A stretch of 50,649 bases of DNA from an uncultured Gammaproteobacteria bacterium (GTDB taxonomy: Bacteria > Pseudomonadota > Gammaproteobacteria > Arenicellales > CAJQKF01). The stretch's first letter is position 1. The number at the start of each line of letters is the position of its first letter. Made by a program: the position numbers and the translations under genes. This document shows, piece by piece, positions 6,785-16,791 of this stretch. Under the pieces are notes generated by a model, which saw only the letters and a list, made by a program, of their open reading frames with translations, was not told the DNA's origin and did not search any database. The stretch is taken from positions 1-50,649 of the forward strand of contig CAJQKF010000069.1 in NCBI GenBank assembly GCA_905478855.1, written 5' to 3'.

Positions 6785-9700
6785 TTATGTTTGTGCCAGT
6801 AGCATTGCGTTGCCGCCAGAGGCTGTAGTATCAATGCAAATATGTCGTTCCAGTGTGCAACGATCGGCGATATCTCGTTTTGTTATTAAGGGGATAATAG
6901 GTCCGTCACGTTTTGCTAGGGCAACTCGGGCGGTAGAGAGGTCGGCCTTTACGCTCCATAGTGCTACCGCCGCAAAGCCTTCTAGTTCGCTGAGATGTTC
7001 GCGATCGAGAAATGCATCGTATTCGTCTTCATCATCGGCACCGGGAGCGATGATAAGAGATTCGCAGTTTTGTTCTCTTGCCATTTTTGCCTGGCGTCGT
7101 GCGTCCTGAACTGTAGGGCCAAGACAGAGCACGGTCCCGCGAGGGTATAGTGAGAGCCGATTGGATTCCCCGGTTGGTCCAGGTAAGTCCAGAATCTGTA
7201 GTGGCTTAACGGGTCGGGCAGAAGTTGCTAGTCGATCAAGGGCCGATTGAATGTCTATAGGGTTTGCAGCATTTCCCTGGACAGTTTCATTTTTTTGGCA
7301 CAATGGTTGGCCGGCAAAATACTTCACATAGTTTGGTCCTCCCGCTTTAGGACCCGTGCCGGATAATCCTTCACCACCAAATGGCTGTGATTCGACTATA
7401 GCGCCTATTTGATTGCGGTTGATATACATGTTTCCGATGTGTAGTTTCGATGTGACGATTTCTACGCGGTCATCGATCCGGGTATGAAGACCGAATGTGA
7501 GACCATAGCCGCTTTTATTGATGTCACTTAATATCTGATCAATCTGATGTGCTTGGTAAAGGGCAACATGTAAAACTGGACCAAAAACTTCGGTTTTTAT
7601 ATCGGCTATTCCACTAACTTGAATAACAGCGGGACCAACAAAAGTTCCAGAATCTGGCGCTAGCATTTTCTTCAGCAGTCGTCCGTCTTTCTCTGCTGTG
7701 TTGATGTGAATACGAATACTATTTTGAGCCTCACTGTCAATAACCGGTCCAATATCAGTGTCCAAGTTCCATGGATCACCAATGCTAAGTTCGTCCATTG
7801 CGCCATATAGCATTTCTAGAAACTCAGTTGCGATGTCCTCCTGCAAATAGAGCACTCGCAATGCAGAGCAGCGTTGGCCTGCGCTTTGAAAGGCAGAGGT
7901 AATAATATCTTTTATAGCTTGTTCGGGTAGAGCTGTCGAGTCAACCAACATGGCATTTATACCGCCAGTTTCTGCAATTAGGATTGCCTCCGGGTCGACA
8001 TTTTTAGCCATTGCTTGATTGATTAATTGGGCGGTTGAGGTGGAACCAGTAAAGCAAACCCCGGCTATCCTTGGGTCTGATGTTAATCTACCTCCGACCG
8101 TAGTTCCATCTCCAGGGAGTAGCTGTAGTGAGGATATCGGTACACCGGCTTGGTGTAAAAGTTTAGTTGCTATGGTCGCAACAATTGAGGTTTGTTCAGC
8201 GGGTTTGGCAATAACTGCATTACCTGCGGCCAGCGCAGCCGAGAGTTGTCCGGTAAAGATTGCGAGAGGGAAATTCCAGGGTGAAATACAAATAACTATG
8301 CCACGACATGGGCGATCACTAAGTAATTCTGCCTGAGTACCGTAGTAGCGAAGAAAATCTACTGCCTCGCGTAATTCTGAAATGGCATCAAGATGTGTTT
8401 TTCCAGCTTCACGTATTAGCGCGGCAAATAGTTCGCCAAAATTGGCTTCGTATAGATCAGCAGCAACCTGCAAAACTCGATTACGTTCTGAATTTGTGAC
8501 GTTACTCCAGTCTGTTGCGGATCGCAGTGCCTGTTCCACGTCGTTGTCATTGGCGTGGATGACTGTGCCGATGTTTTTGCCGTGAGTTGGGTCAATAACA
8601 TCATGTCCTTGATCAGACGTTAACTTTGCCACAGTTAGAGGGTTAGCGTGCCAGAGGGCTAATTTATAAGGTTTAATTGCATTGTCTATTTCGTCTAGGT
8701 CGATGTTGTCATGTAAATCCCAACCTCGTGAGTTTGGACGCAGAGTTCCGAATAAAGCATTTGGCATAAGAATATCCCGTTGGGGATTATCTAGTTCGTC
8801 TACCACAGCTGAAAAGGGGTCAAATGCTATTACCGATGCGGGAACCGTTTCATCTACTAATTGATTTACGAATGATGAGTTGGCGCCGTTTTCGAGAAGC
8901 CGTCGAACGAGATAGGCAAGTAGGTCTTGATGTGCGCCGACCGGGGCGTATATACGGCATTTAGTTGAATATCTCTTCATAATAAGACGATGCATAGCTT
9001 CACCCATGCCATGCAGTCGCTGGAATTCAAAAGCGCCGAAGTCGTCGGCCAATTCCAGAATAGACGATACCGAGTGGGCATTATGTGTTGCGAACTGGGG
9101 ATAGATGCGGTCAGTTAACCCTAGTAGTTTCTTGGCGCAGCAAATATATGACACATCGGTAGCTGTCTTTCGGGTGAAGACGGGAAAATCGGAAAGGCCA
9201 TTAACCTGTGCGTTTTTGATTTCTGTGTCCCAATAGGCGCCCTTTACCAGTCGCACCATGATTTTTCGGTCAAGTACCTTTGCTAAGCTATAGAGCCAGT
9301 CGATGACTAGTGATGCTCGTTTGCCGTAAGCCTGCACGACGACACCAAATCCATCCCAACCGGATAGGGTTTCATTGCGAAGACTCGCTTCGATAACTTC
9401 AAGGGAGATATCCAGACGATCCGCTTCTTCGGCATCAATGTTCAATCCCATATTCGACTGTTTAGCCAAGTTGGCCAGTGCTACGACTTTCGGCACCAGC
9501 TCAGTCATCACACGATCTTTCTGCCCAACTTCGTAACGTGGATGAAGTGCAGATAATTTGATAGAAATGCCGGGGTTTTCGGCTATTCGCGCAGATATAG
9601 CATGTTTAGCCAGAGACTTTATGGATTGGCTATAGGCTTCGAAATAACCTTTAGCATCATGGGCCGTAAGCGCTGCTTCACCCAGCATATCGTAAGAGTA

Positions 9701-10282
9701 AGTAAAGCCATTTTTTTCTTCTTCACATCCATTTTGTATGGCTTTTTCTATAGTTTCGCCGAGTACAAACTGATTACCCATTTCTTTCAGGGCATGTTTT
9801 ACAGCAGTTCGAATGAGTGGTTCACCGAGTCTTTTTATGGTTGATCTAAGAATTCCAGCGATGCCGCTACTTCTTTCCGAATCATCTAAAACTTTTCCGG
9901 TGAATAACAGTGCCCATGTAGATGCGTTGACCAAAGAGGAGCTTGATTGCCCAAGATGTTCTCCCCATGCCGAAGGTGCAATTTTATCTTCGATAAGATC
10001 ATCAATTGTCGCGGCATCGGGCACGCGCAGTAATGCTTCTGCAAGACACATGAGCGCAATACCTTCATCCGTAGACAATCCATATTCAGCAAGAAACACT
10101 TCCATCATGCCGGGGTTTTTATCTAGACGGATATCTTTCACTAACATGGATGCCCGAGCCGTTGCGCGCTGACGCACTGCATCATCTATTTCTGATTCCG
10201 CAATTAGACGCTGCACTCCACTGGATTCGGGAGATAAAGTATATGCATCTAAATCTCGACGTATTGATGTTGGTGATCGCAT
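6785..10282 (-). CDS. putA: Bifunctional proline dehydrogenase / L-glutamate-gamma-semialdehyde dehydrogenase PutA
   Basis: 1165 residues. Order: an alpha-helical N-terminal domain (~1-170), an FAD-dependent proline dehydrogenase barrel (~180-480, with VRLVKGAYWDTEIK), an aldehyde dehydrogenase domain (~550-990, SPWNFPLAIFTGQ, FTGSTSTAQ and the nucleophile in QSAGQRCSALR, C805), and a C-terminal aldehyde-dehydrogenase-like extension to 1165. It oxidises proline to glutamate with channelling of the semialdehyde and passes electrons to the membrane quinone pool. There is no N-terminal ribbon-helix-helix DNA-binding domain, so it should not regulate itself; the divergent Lrp/AsnC gene 133 bp away fits as its regulator. 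The length and C-terminal extension match type B PutA proteins. Confidence 0.95.
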   Translation of the reverse strand: MRSPTSIRRDLDAYTLSPESSGVQRLIAESEIDDAVRQRATARASMLVKDIRLDKNPGMMEVFLAEYGLSTDEGIALMCLAEALLRVPDAATIDDLIEDKIAPSAWGEHLGQSSSSLVNASTWALLFTGKVLDDSERSSGIAGILRSTIKRLGEPLIRTAVKHALKEMGNQFVLGETIEKAIQNGCEEEKNGFTYSYDMLGEAALTAHDAKGYFEAYSQSIKSLAKHAISARIAENPGISIKLSALHPRYEVGQKDRVMTELVPKVVALANLAKQSNMGLNIDAEEADRLDISLEVIEASLRNETLSGWDGFGVVVQAYGKRASLVIDWLYSLAKVLDRKIMVRLVKGAYWDTEIKNAQVNGLSDFPVFTRKTATDVSYICCAKKLLGLTDRIYPQFATHNAHSVSSILELADDFGAFEFQRLHGMGEAMHRLIMKRYSTKCRIYAPVGAHQDLLAYLVRRLLENGANSSFVNQLVDETVPASVIAFDPFSAVVDELDNPQRDILMPNALFGTLRPNSRGWDLHDNIDLDEIDNAIKPYKLALWHANPLTVAKLTSDQGHDVIDPTHGKNIGTVIHANDNDVEQALRSATDWSNVTNSERNRVLQVAADLYEANFGELFAALIREAGKTHLDAISELREAVDFLRYYGTQAELLSDRPCRGIVICISPWNFPLAIFTGQLSAALAAGNAVIAKPAEQTSIVATIATKLLHQAGVPISSLQLLPGDGTTVGGRLTSDPRIAGVCFTGSTSTAQLINQAMAKNVDPEAILIAETGGINAMLVDSTALPEQAIKDIITSAFQSAGQRCSALRVLYLQEDIATEFLEMLYGAMDELSIGDPWNLDTDIGPVIDSEAQNSIRIHINTAEKDGRLLKKMLAPDSGTFVGPAVIQVSGIADIKTEVFGPVLHVALYQAHQIDQILSDINKSGYGLTFGLHTRIDDRVEIVTSKLHIGNMYINRNQIGAIVESQPFGGEGLSGTGPKAGGPNYVKYFAGQPLCQKNETVQGNAANPIDIQSALDRLATSARPVKPLQILDLPGPTGESNRLSLYPRGTVLCLGPTVQDARRQAKMAREQNCESLIIAPGADDEDEYDAFLDREHLSELEGFAAVALWSVKADLSTARVALAKRDGPIIPLITKRDIADRCTLERHICIDTTASGGNAMLLAQT

Positions 10283-10415
10283 TAGTCGGTAACCACGAGT
10301 AGATTTTAAAGTGTTAAGGATACGTGTTATCGTACAGGCATATTTCTCTATTAATATTATTTATCGGGAATTAAGTTCGTATATTTTGGTGTATCTAAGG
10401 CTATATAGATTAAAA

Positions 10416-10874
10416 ATGGAAAATAACAGAACATTAGACCGATTTGACAAAAAAATTTTAAACGAACTAGCTAAACATGGACGTATACCAGTGACTGAGC
10501 TGGCACGACGTGTCGGACTATCGAAGAGCCCGTGTCAAGTCCGACTAAGCAGACTTGTTCAGCAAGGCTATATTCTTGGTTTCAGAGCGGTTCTTAATCC
10601 AGAAATATTAGGTCAACAGCATGTAGCTTTTACCGAAGTAAAGTTATCGGATACTACCGAAAGCGCATTGGATGCTTTTAATCAGGCCGTACAAAAAATA
10701 GTGGAAGTAGAGCAGTGTCATATGATTGCTGGATCGTTTGATTATCTGTTGAAGGTACGTACAACGGATATTCATACCTATCGTCGTGTGCTCGGTGAGT
10801 CGATTAGTTCGCTACCCTATGTTGCAAGCACTTCAACCTATGTATCCATGCAGTCGGTTAAAGATCCCGCGTAA
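10416..10874 (+). CDS. Lrp/AsnC-family regulator, probably of putA (PutR-like)
   Basis: 152 residues from ATG 10416. The upstream GTG at 10311 would add 35 AT-rich, unconserved-looking residues, so I did not use it. The wHTH (~6-55) contains LDRFDKKILNELAKHGRIPV and LSKSPCQVRLSRL, followed by a RAM domain. It is divergent from putA. In several proteobacteria an Lrp-type PutR activates putA in response to proline; that role is inferred here from position. Confidence 0.88.
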   Translation: MENNRTLDRFDKKILNELAKHGRIPVTELARRVGLSKSPCQVRLSRLVQQGYILGFRAVLNPEILGQQHVAFTEVKLSDTTESALDAFNQAVQKIVEVEQCHMIAGSFDYLLKVRTTDIHTYRRVLGESISSLPYVASTSTYVSMQSVKDPA

Positions 10875-10962
10875 TGATCTTTATAGCGTATCTGAATGGA
10901 GCATTATTAGTATATAATAAATCACTAATATACAATGCAAATTAGTCAAAAGGGTTATATCT

Positions 10963-11394
10963 ATGTTTGAAACGAATCAATGGTTGCAGCCGCTTTTTGG
11001 CGGTGCATTAATCGGCTTAGGGGCTTTATTGTTACTGGTTATGAACGGCAGAATTGCCGGAATAAGTGGTATTTTGGGTGGGTTAAAATCTTTGTCCGCC
11101 ACACGAGAGTATTGGCGTTTGGCATTTCTTTTAGGTCTGCTCGTTGGGGGTATAGCGTGTTTTCAGTTTTTTCCTGGAGCGGCGAAAATCTCTACTGGAG
11201 TGTCATTACCGTTGGTTATTTTTGGTGGCTTATTAGTCGGTGCAGGCACACGTCTTGGCAGTGGTTGTACGAGTGGCCACGGCGTTTGCGGTCTTGGCCG
11301 GTTTTCATTGAGGTCAATTGTCGCAGTATGCGTATTCTTGATAACGGCTGTGGTTACCTCCACTAGAATGTATTTGTTATTCACAGCGGTATAG
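10963..11394 (+). CDS. YeeE/YedE-family membrane transporter, first half
   Basis: 143 residues with about four hydrophobic segments. The family hallmark [23 protein letters not shown] lies near residues 95-117, with conserved cysteines in GSGCTSGHG and VCG. YeeE/YedE proteins such as TsuA carry thiosulfate or other sulfur species through a cysteine-lined path. The gene is followed 9 bp later by a second half-size protein, so the functional transporter is probably a two-part pair. Nearby cystathionine beta-synthase and desulfurase-like genes fit sulfur uptake or export. Confidence 0.85.
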   Translation: MFETNQWLQPLFGGALIGLGALLLLVMNGRIAGISGILGGLKSLSATREYWRLAFLLGLLVGGIACFQFFPGAAKISTGVSLPLVIFGGLLVGAGTRLGSGCTSGHGVCGLGRFSLRSIVAVCVFLITAVVTSTRMYLLFTAV

Positions 11395-11403
11395 GAGTCT
11401 ACT

Positions 11404-11817
11404 ATGTTACTTGTTACAGCATTTATTTCCGGTCTTGTCTTTAGTCTCGGGCTAGTGATTTCCGGTATGGTTGATCCCATGGTAGTCAAGGGTTTTTTGA
11501 ATCTTGCCGGTGAGTGGCAGATTGATCTGCTACTGGTTTTGATCGCTGCAGTTGGGGTTTATGGTATCGGCTATCAATTAGCAATTAGACGCACTAAGCC
11601 TGTGTTCGATGATAGTTTTCGATTACCCGAAAAGCAGAATATTGATCGCTCGCTTATTATTGGTTCAATTTTATTTGGTTTAGGGTGGGGCTTGGTCGGA
11701 ATTTGTCCTGGCCCAGCGATCGTTGCAGTAACCACAATGCAGCCCGAGTTTTTGGTGTTTTTGGCATCGGTAATAGGCGGTATGTATGGTATGTCACTCT
11801 TGAAGTTTTCGCGCTAA
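11404..11817 (+). CDS. YeeE/YedE-like membrane protein, second half (DUF6691-type)
   Basis: 137 residues, four predicted membrane segments. It has [14 protein letters not shown] (~21-34) and [15 protein letters not shown] (~98-112), the patterns of the partner half of split YeeE/YedE transporters, with a cysteine in GICPGPA. It starts 9 bp after the first half and should be co-transcribed. The substrate cannot be read from sequence. Confidence 0.82.
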   Translation: MLLVTAFISGLVFSLGLVISGMVDPMVVKGFLNLAGEWQIDLLLVLIAAVGVYGIGYQLAIRRTKPVFDDSFRLPEKQNIDRSLIIGSILFGLGWGLVGICPGPAIVAVTTMQPEFLVFLASVIGGMYGMSLLKFSR

Positions 11818-11873
11818 TTAACGGCAAAAAATTGATCGCCGGCGCGTAGTCGTATCATCTAATCGTAGATAGC

Positions 11874-12929
11874 ATGACCGCAAAAATTCCTGTGATAGAT
11901 ATATCTGATTGGTTTAGTGATGACCAATTAGCTGGTCGTAAACTTGCAGAACGGGTTGGACTGGCGTGCCATGAAAAAGGATTCTTCTACGTCAAAAATC
12001 ATGGTATTAACGAACATGAATGCCAGCGTTATATGCAAGCTCTTAAAGCATTTTTTGCGTTACCGATATCTACAAAACAAAGTATCGATAAGCATCACTC
12101 TAGACAGTTTAGAGGATGGGAGCAACTTGGCTCAGAGTTGACGAATAATATTACTGATTATCGCGAGCAGTTGGACATCGGTGTGGACTCAGAGGCAATT
12201 ATTAGTCCAGATCCTTATTTCCTTGCATTGGTTGGTCCTAATCAATGGTTGCCGGAAGAGATATTGCCGGGTTTCCGAACAATCGTTGTCGACTTTCAAC
12301 GTAAACTATCTCGATTATCTGTATGTTTACTTGAAATGATGTCCGTGGCTCTGGGACTGGACACACAGCATATAAATCGAGTGTTTGGCAAGAGACCCTC
12401 GCCTTATAGTAAATTAATTCGCTATCCGATAACTAAGCCAAATTCCCAAGGGGTTGGTATTCACAAAGATTCCGGTTTTTTAACGCTTCTGCTGCAGGAT
12501 GATACGCCAGGGTTAAAGGCCCAGGCGACCGATGGCTCCTGGTATGAAGTTGAGCCAATAGCCGGTTCATTTGTGGTTAATATCGGCGAGTTATTGCAAT
12601 TGATGAGTGGTAATTATTTTGTTGCTGCGCCACATTGCGTTAGTAATGCTGGTCGTGTAACTAGGTATTCATCGGCATTTTTCTATAGTCCTGATTTAAC
12701 TACTAGATTAGAGCCGTTGCCGATTAGTGATGAAAAGAGAGATCAGGTCGCGATGAGTGAAGCGCACAGGAATGCTGGTCTTATGGCTTCAAAAACCGAG
12801 ATGGAGCAGGGGGTAGGCAGCATGAATAGTTTGCAGAACCCCACGGTGTTTGGCGAAAAGTATTGGCAGCGCTGGGTAAGAAGTTACCCGGATATTGCGG
12901 CACGCTTTTATCCGGATAACATTATTTAG
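11874..12929 (+). CDS. Isopenicillin N synthase-like Fe(II)/2-oxoglutarate oxygenase
   Basis: 351 residues. An N-terminal DIOX_N-like domain (IPVIDISDWF) is followed by the double-stranded beta helix. The iron ligands are visible as H197-x-D199 (GIHKDSG) and H254 (APHCVSN), and the co-substrate site as R264-x-S266 (RYSSAFF). Members oxidise small organic substrates using O2 and usually 2-oxoglutarate. It lies on the same strand 56 bp after the YeeE-type pair, so sulfur-compound or amino-acid oxidation is a guess only. The substrate is unknown. Confidence 0.85.
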   Translation: MTAKIPVIDISDWFSDDQLAGRKLAERVGLACHEKGFFYVKNHGINEHECQRYMQALKAFFALPISTKQSIDKHHSRQFRGWEQLGSELTNNITDYREQLDIGVDSEAIISPDPYFLALVGPNQWLPEEILPGFRTIVVDFQRKLSRLSVCLLEMMSVALGLDTQHINRVFGKRPSPYSKLIRYPITKPNSQGVGIHKDSGFLTLLLQDDTPGLKAQATDGSWYEVEPIAGSFVVNIGELLQLMSGNYFVAAPHCVSNAGRVTRYSSAFFYSPDLTTRLEPLPISDEKRDQVAMSEAHRNAGLMASKTEMEQGVGSMNSLQNPTVFGEKYWQRWVRSYPDIAARFYPDNII

Positions 12930-12979
12930 CTTAATAAATACAGTGTTCTGTTGAGCTCAATCTTACAATAACTAACTGC

Positions 12980-14356
12980 TTATAAATCCGCTATCGTTTC
13001 CAATAAATCATGTTGGGTGATGATACGGGCACGGTTTTTATCATCTCGAACCATAACGGCCGGATTATCTCGGTTGATCATTGTTGAGAGAACATCCACG
13101 GTGGTATTTACCGGGACAAATTGGAAAGGCCCCTGCATTACATTTTTAACAGATTTTTGTTTTAAACCCGGGTCAGATATGAGTTGGGATAATAGTGTGG
13201 TGTCATTTAAACTGCCGATAAAATCACCTTGTTCATTGATGACAGGCAACTGTGATATGTTGACCGAACCCATTAGCGCGATAGCTTCAGCAATTGTCGC
13301 ATCGCCAGAGATGGTGGTAAGTGCATCTTCCCCAGCTTGCTTGCCGATAATGCTGGTTGCTGATGCAAAGTCCCGTTCTAGATAGCCGTGATCTAGCATC
13401 CACGCATCATTGTAAATTTTGCCCAGATATCGTGTGCCGTGGTCCGGTAATATTATTACCATAACATCGTCTTCCTGCAGGTTTTCCTTTGCCCATTCCA
13501 AAGCACCCCAAACAGCTGAACCACATGACCAACCAACGAATAGGCCCTCTTCCCTAGAGAGTCTACGAGTCATAATCGCGGCATCTTTATCTGTGACTTT
13601 AGTGAAATGATCGATCAGTGAAAAATCTACGTTCGCTGGTAAGATGTCCTCACCGATACCTTCAGTTAGATAAGGATAAATTTCGTTCTCATCAAAAACG
13701 CCCGTCTCTTTATATTTCTTGAACACGGATCCGTAGGTATCGATACCCAGGGTGACAACATCAGGATTTCGTTCCTTCAGATACTTTGATACTCCGCACA
13801 TAGATCCACCGGTGCCGACTCCGGCGGCATAGTGTGTAATTTTCCCATCGGTGTCGCGCCATATTTCAGGTCCAGTCGATTCATAATGCGCTGCGGTATT
13901 AGATAGATTATCGTACTGGTTGGGGTAATAGGAGTTTTCAATTTCTTCGTTTAGGCGCTTTGCGACTGAGTAGTAAGAGCGCGGGTCATCGGGAGCAACA
14001 CTTGTTGGGCAAACGTGTACCTCAGCCCCTACAGCGCGTAGAATATCGATTTTCTCCTGGGATTGCTTGTCTGCAAGAGTAAATGCACATTTATAGCCTT
14101 TGGCGATTGCACCGAGCGCAAGTCCCATACCGGTATTACCCGAAGTGCCCTCGATAATGGTACCGCCGGGTTTAAGGTCCCCTCGTGCTTCGGCATCTTC
14201 TATCATTTTCATTGCCATTCGGTCTTTCATCGAGTTGCCTGGATTGAAATACTCGACTTTGGCTAAAATAGTACCCTTCACCCCTTTGGTAACCTTGTTC
14301 AGCTTGACCAGAGGCGTATTGCCAATAGTTTCCACAATTGAGTTGTAATACCGCAT
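12980..14356 (-). CDS. Cystathionine beta-synthase (PLP domain plus CBS pair)
   Basis: 458 residues. The fold-II PLP domain (~1-320) has the PLP lysine K44 in NPGNSMKDR, the phosphate loop EGTSGNTG and the GVGTGGSMCGV loop. A C-terminal Bateman module of two CBS motifs (~335-458) follows, which in this family binds adenosyl ligands and tunes activity. It condenses serine and homocysteine to cystathionine, or makes H2S from cysteine. There is no N-terminal haem region. It lies 127 bp downstream of the desulfurase-like gene but has its own likely promoter (14396-14429), and it converges with the oxygenase gene. Confidence 0.9.
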   Translation of the reverse strand: MRYYNSIVETIGNTPLVKLNKVTKGVKGTILAKVEYFNPGNSMKDRMAMKMIEDAEARGDLKPGGTIIEGTSGNTGMGLALGAIAKGYKCAFTLADKQSQEKIDILRAVGAEVHVCPTSVAPDDPRSYYSVAKRLNEEIENSYYPNQYDNLSNTAAHYESTGPEIWRDTDGKITHYAAGVGTGGSMCGVSKYLKERNPDVVTLGIDTYGSVFKKYKETGVFDENEIYPYLTEGIGEDILPANVDFSLIDHFTKVTDKDAAIMTRRLSREEGLFVGWSCGSAVWGALEWAKENLQEDDVMVIILPDHGTRYLGKIYNDAWMLDHGYLERDFASATSIIGKQAGEDALTTISGDATIAEAIALMGSVNISQLPVINEQGDFIGSLNDTTLLSQLISDPGLKQKSVKNVMQGPFQFVPVNTTVDVLSTMINRDNPAVMVRDDKNRARIITQHDLLETIADL

Positions 14357-14395
14357 GTCTTATCTCTTGTTTTTTGTATTGACTGTGAAGGTTCG

Positions 14396-14429
14396 ATTAT
14401 AAGGCTTGAAAACAATTTTCGTCGAAAAT
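14396..14429 (-). promoter_or_regulatory. Candidate promoter with 15-bp palindromic operator upstream of the CBS gene
   Basis: On the minus strand a perfect -10 hexamer TATAAT (14396-14401) lies 40 bases before the CBS-gene ATG. A perfect palindrome ATTTTCG-T-CGAAAAT (14415-14429) occupies the -35 position. This looks like an operator covering a promoter with no good -35, so regulated initiation is likely. The cognate regulator is not identifiable. Confidence 0.45.
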
Positions 14430-14483
14430 GTGAACTTAAATTTTAAATCTGATGAGATAACTTACTCGTAAACTTCAAGCTAT

Positions 14484-15698
14484 TCATCCTTCTGCAATAT
14501 CTTTGATGCCTTCAACGGCTTGCTGAATATCTTCATCGTCGGCAAAGTAACCCGGCGAAAAGCGAACGGTTCCGTTTTGCTCTACAGTGCCTTGATCTTC
14601 ATGTACCCAAGGAGCGCAGTGTAAACCAGCCCTAACGCATACGTAATGATCGGCATCAAGCATTGTGCCGACTTGATCTGCAGGGAGGTCATGAACGTTA
14701 ATAGAAAGCGTTGATACACGGGGCTGACCTTTTTCAGGGCCGTAAACTTTTACACCGTCCATTGATCTAAATGCATCGGCGAGTTTTTCGATATGTTCTA
14801 CTTCACGGGCCTCTACGGCTTTTAGCGCGGCACTACAAAGCGCTTTGTGGCTCGCGCCGTCCTCGACACCATCTTGCTGTTTTCCGAGGTCTGCAAACCA
14901 CTTTTGTGCCGCATGGAGTCCAGCTATACCCGGTACTGAGACGGTTCCTGCTTCGAGCCGAAACGGATATACGTCTGGCTGGTACGGAGCAATGGAGTCC
15001 ACACCCGTACCGCCAACTCTAGACGGGGTGATATCAACGTTCTCACTCACGACCATTCCGCCAATACCCATAGGTCCGAATAATCCTTTATGCCCGGTAA
15101 AAGTGAGTACATCTATGCAGTTCTTCTGCATATCCAAATCAAGTACTCCTGCGGTTTGACAAGTATCGAGGACAAATAAGACACCCGCTTCCCGTGCGAT
15201 TTTTCCAATAGCGGCTATATCTTGTACGCAACCTAGAACATTGGATGCATGATTGACAACAATAACCTTGGTCTTTGGGGTGATTGCCTTTCGAAAATCC
15301 TCAGGATCAACATATCCTTGAGTATCTCTTTGGATATGAGTAACACCTACATTCATATCACGCGCCATATGATTGGTAGGTCTTGTTACAGAGTTGTGTT
15401 CTAGACGCGTTGTAATAACATGATCATCCGGCTTAATTAGACCAAACAAGGCCATATTCAGAGAGTCAGTTGCATTCTGTGTGAATACTACGCGATGAGG
15501 GTCACCTTGGTGGTTGAAGAAGTCAGCTAGCATGCGCCGCGTTTCTGTGATCATACGCTCAGCTTCCACAGCCATTTCATGGCCTGCTCGACCTGGATTT
15601 ACACCGTAGTTACGGAAAAATTGATCCATGTGAGTATATACTGATTCAGGTTTTGGCCAGGTTGTTGCCGCATTATCCAGATAATACTGTTCTTTCAT
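14484..15698 (-). CDS. Class V aminotransferase, cysteine desulfurase-like
   Basis: 404 residues. YLDNAATTWPKP near the N-terminus, LEHNS with H101, FTGHKG with PLP lysine K204, and RAGLHCAPW placing the candidate sulfur-carrying cysteine at C361 are the marks of SufS-type (group II) cysteine desulfurases. It would remove sulfur from cysteine to form an enzyme persulfide and alanine. There is no suf or isc scaffold gene beside it, and the CBS gene follows on the same strand, so a role in a persulfide/H2S pathway is plausible. It is not iscS by context. Confidence 0.85.
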   Translation of the reverse strand: MKEQYYLDNAATTWPKPESVYTHMDQFFRNYGVNPGRAGHEMAVEAERMITETRRMLADFFNHQGDPHRVVFTQNATDSLNMALFGLIKPDDHVITTRLEHNSVTRPTNHMARDMNVGVTHIQRDTQGYVDPEDFRKAITPKTKVIVVNHASNVLGCVQDIAAIGKIAREAGVLFVLDTCQTAGVLDLDMQKNCIDVLTFTGHKGLFGPMGIGGMVVSENVDITPSRVGGTGVDSIAPYQPDVYPFRLEAGTVSVPGIAGLHAAQKWFADLGKQQDGVEDGASHKALCSAALKAVEAREVEHIEKLADAFRSMDGVKVYGPEKGQPRVSTLSINVHDLPADQVGTMLDADHYVCVRAGLHCAPWVHEDQGTVEQNGTVRFSPGYFADDEDIQQAVEGIKDIAEG

Positions 15699-15999
15699 GT
15701 TTTCGAATGCCGTAGTTGTAGGGTTATGAGTAAATTTACAAATCGATTTTCAGGAAACTAAGTTACAAGTAATAATAATCCTATATTTATGAAAATTTAT
15801 CCCAATTTCAGCTTAATTTGACGATTTAATAAGCAATTAATTTCGCATTCCATGATATTAATAGTATTTAATTCTATGATGTAGATTGTCGGTAATGCTT
15901 TTTCTGATTGATGTGTTGAACAATGACTAGCTGGGGCAACCTTCTAATATTTATTTCAGACGGTGTTATCGATGATTGCTGGTAACCGTTTAGAGGACG
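15699..15999. other. Intergenic region, no gene seen
   Basis: About 300 bases of AT-rich sequence between two minus-strand genes. It probably holds the promoter of the desulfurase-like gene. I found no convincing ORF, hairpin with T-tract or RNA gene. Confidence 0.5.
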
Positions 16000-16539
16000 C
16001 TAGTCTTGTTTTAGGATGTTTCCACATAGCCGACAGTGATATGTAGCGTGCTCCCTAAAAACACGGTTATGGCGAGTAGCGGTTAATTCATGTTGTTTAC
16101 AATTACACGAATAAATAAATCGTCTTTGCTGGCGTATGGGTACATTCTTTAAATCAAAGTTATGATAAATATCCGCAGTTGCTCCGAGTATTTTCATTAT
16201 CTCTCTCCACTGTGGGCCATGGGGCTTAATATTTCTTCGACCAAATATTTTATAGGTGAGGTAGTGCGCTGTTTCATGGGGCACAGTTTGCTCCAGACTT
16301 TGCTCAAAGTTATTGATCAAGATTATTTTATTGAAGCGAATACGGCAGAGTGAATTTCTAAGTTCGAAAATACCTGCATTTCGGCCCTTAAGATCAAAAC
16401 CTATTTGAACCGGGGGTATGGTTAATTTGTACTGGTCATTTATATTATTTATGTGTTGTAAAACAGCGGATTCCACCTGGTCTCTCTGATTCTTTGGAAG
16501 AAAGTTATGGGCCGAATTATTTTCGCTTAGGGTACTCAT
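16000..16539 (-). CDS. SprT-family zinc metalloprotease-like protein
   Basis: 179 residues. The zinc-protease helix has H88-E89-T-A-H92 (PHETAHYLTYK), followed by KPHGPQWREIM, the usual SprT arrangement. A C-terminal zinc ribbon uses C145/C147 and a CRLCG pair. SprT proteins resemble eukaryotic Spartan, which cleaves DNA-protein crosslinks; the bacterial role is little known. The gene is monocistronic, with no obvious functional partner next to it. Confidence 0.85.
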   Translation of the reverse strand: MSTLSENNSAHNFLPKNQRDQVESAVLQHINNINDQYKLTIPPVQIGFDLKGRNAGIFELRNSLCRIRFNKIILINNFEQSLEQTVPHETAHYLTYKIFGRRNIKPHGPQWREIMKILGATADIYHNFDLKNVPIRQQRRFIYSCNCKQHELTATRHNRVFREHATYHCRLCGNILKQD

Positions 16540-16791
16540 GGATATAGTTGTTTACGTTGCAAAAGGGCTTCTGTTGTCGCGTAGTTTGATCCAAGCTGTG
16601 CAGAGTCAGCTATATCAGGCTTGCCAATAGAAACTACCATAGATAAACTGGATTTAGGCCAACTTTATTGTCGCTTACTGTCTCCGATTCCATTTTTTAC
16701 TGCAGTGATGAACGAGCGTATGTATTTGTCTTTTGTCAATAATGGTTGTTTATCAAATTATAGTAGAACCAATACTTCCGAGGAGGAATGA

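Noticed and set aside
9602..10172. Plus-strand ORFs inside putA
   Set aside because: Shadows of the putA reading frame, as are the other short ORFs on the opposite strand of long genes throughout the window.
14484..15698. Housekeeping IscS/SufS
   Set aside because: The motifs fit SufS-type desulfurases, but no isc or suf genes flank it and the CBS gene follows, so the gene symbol was withheld.
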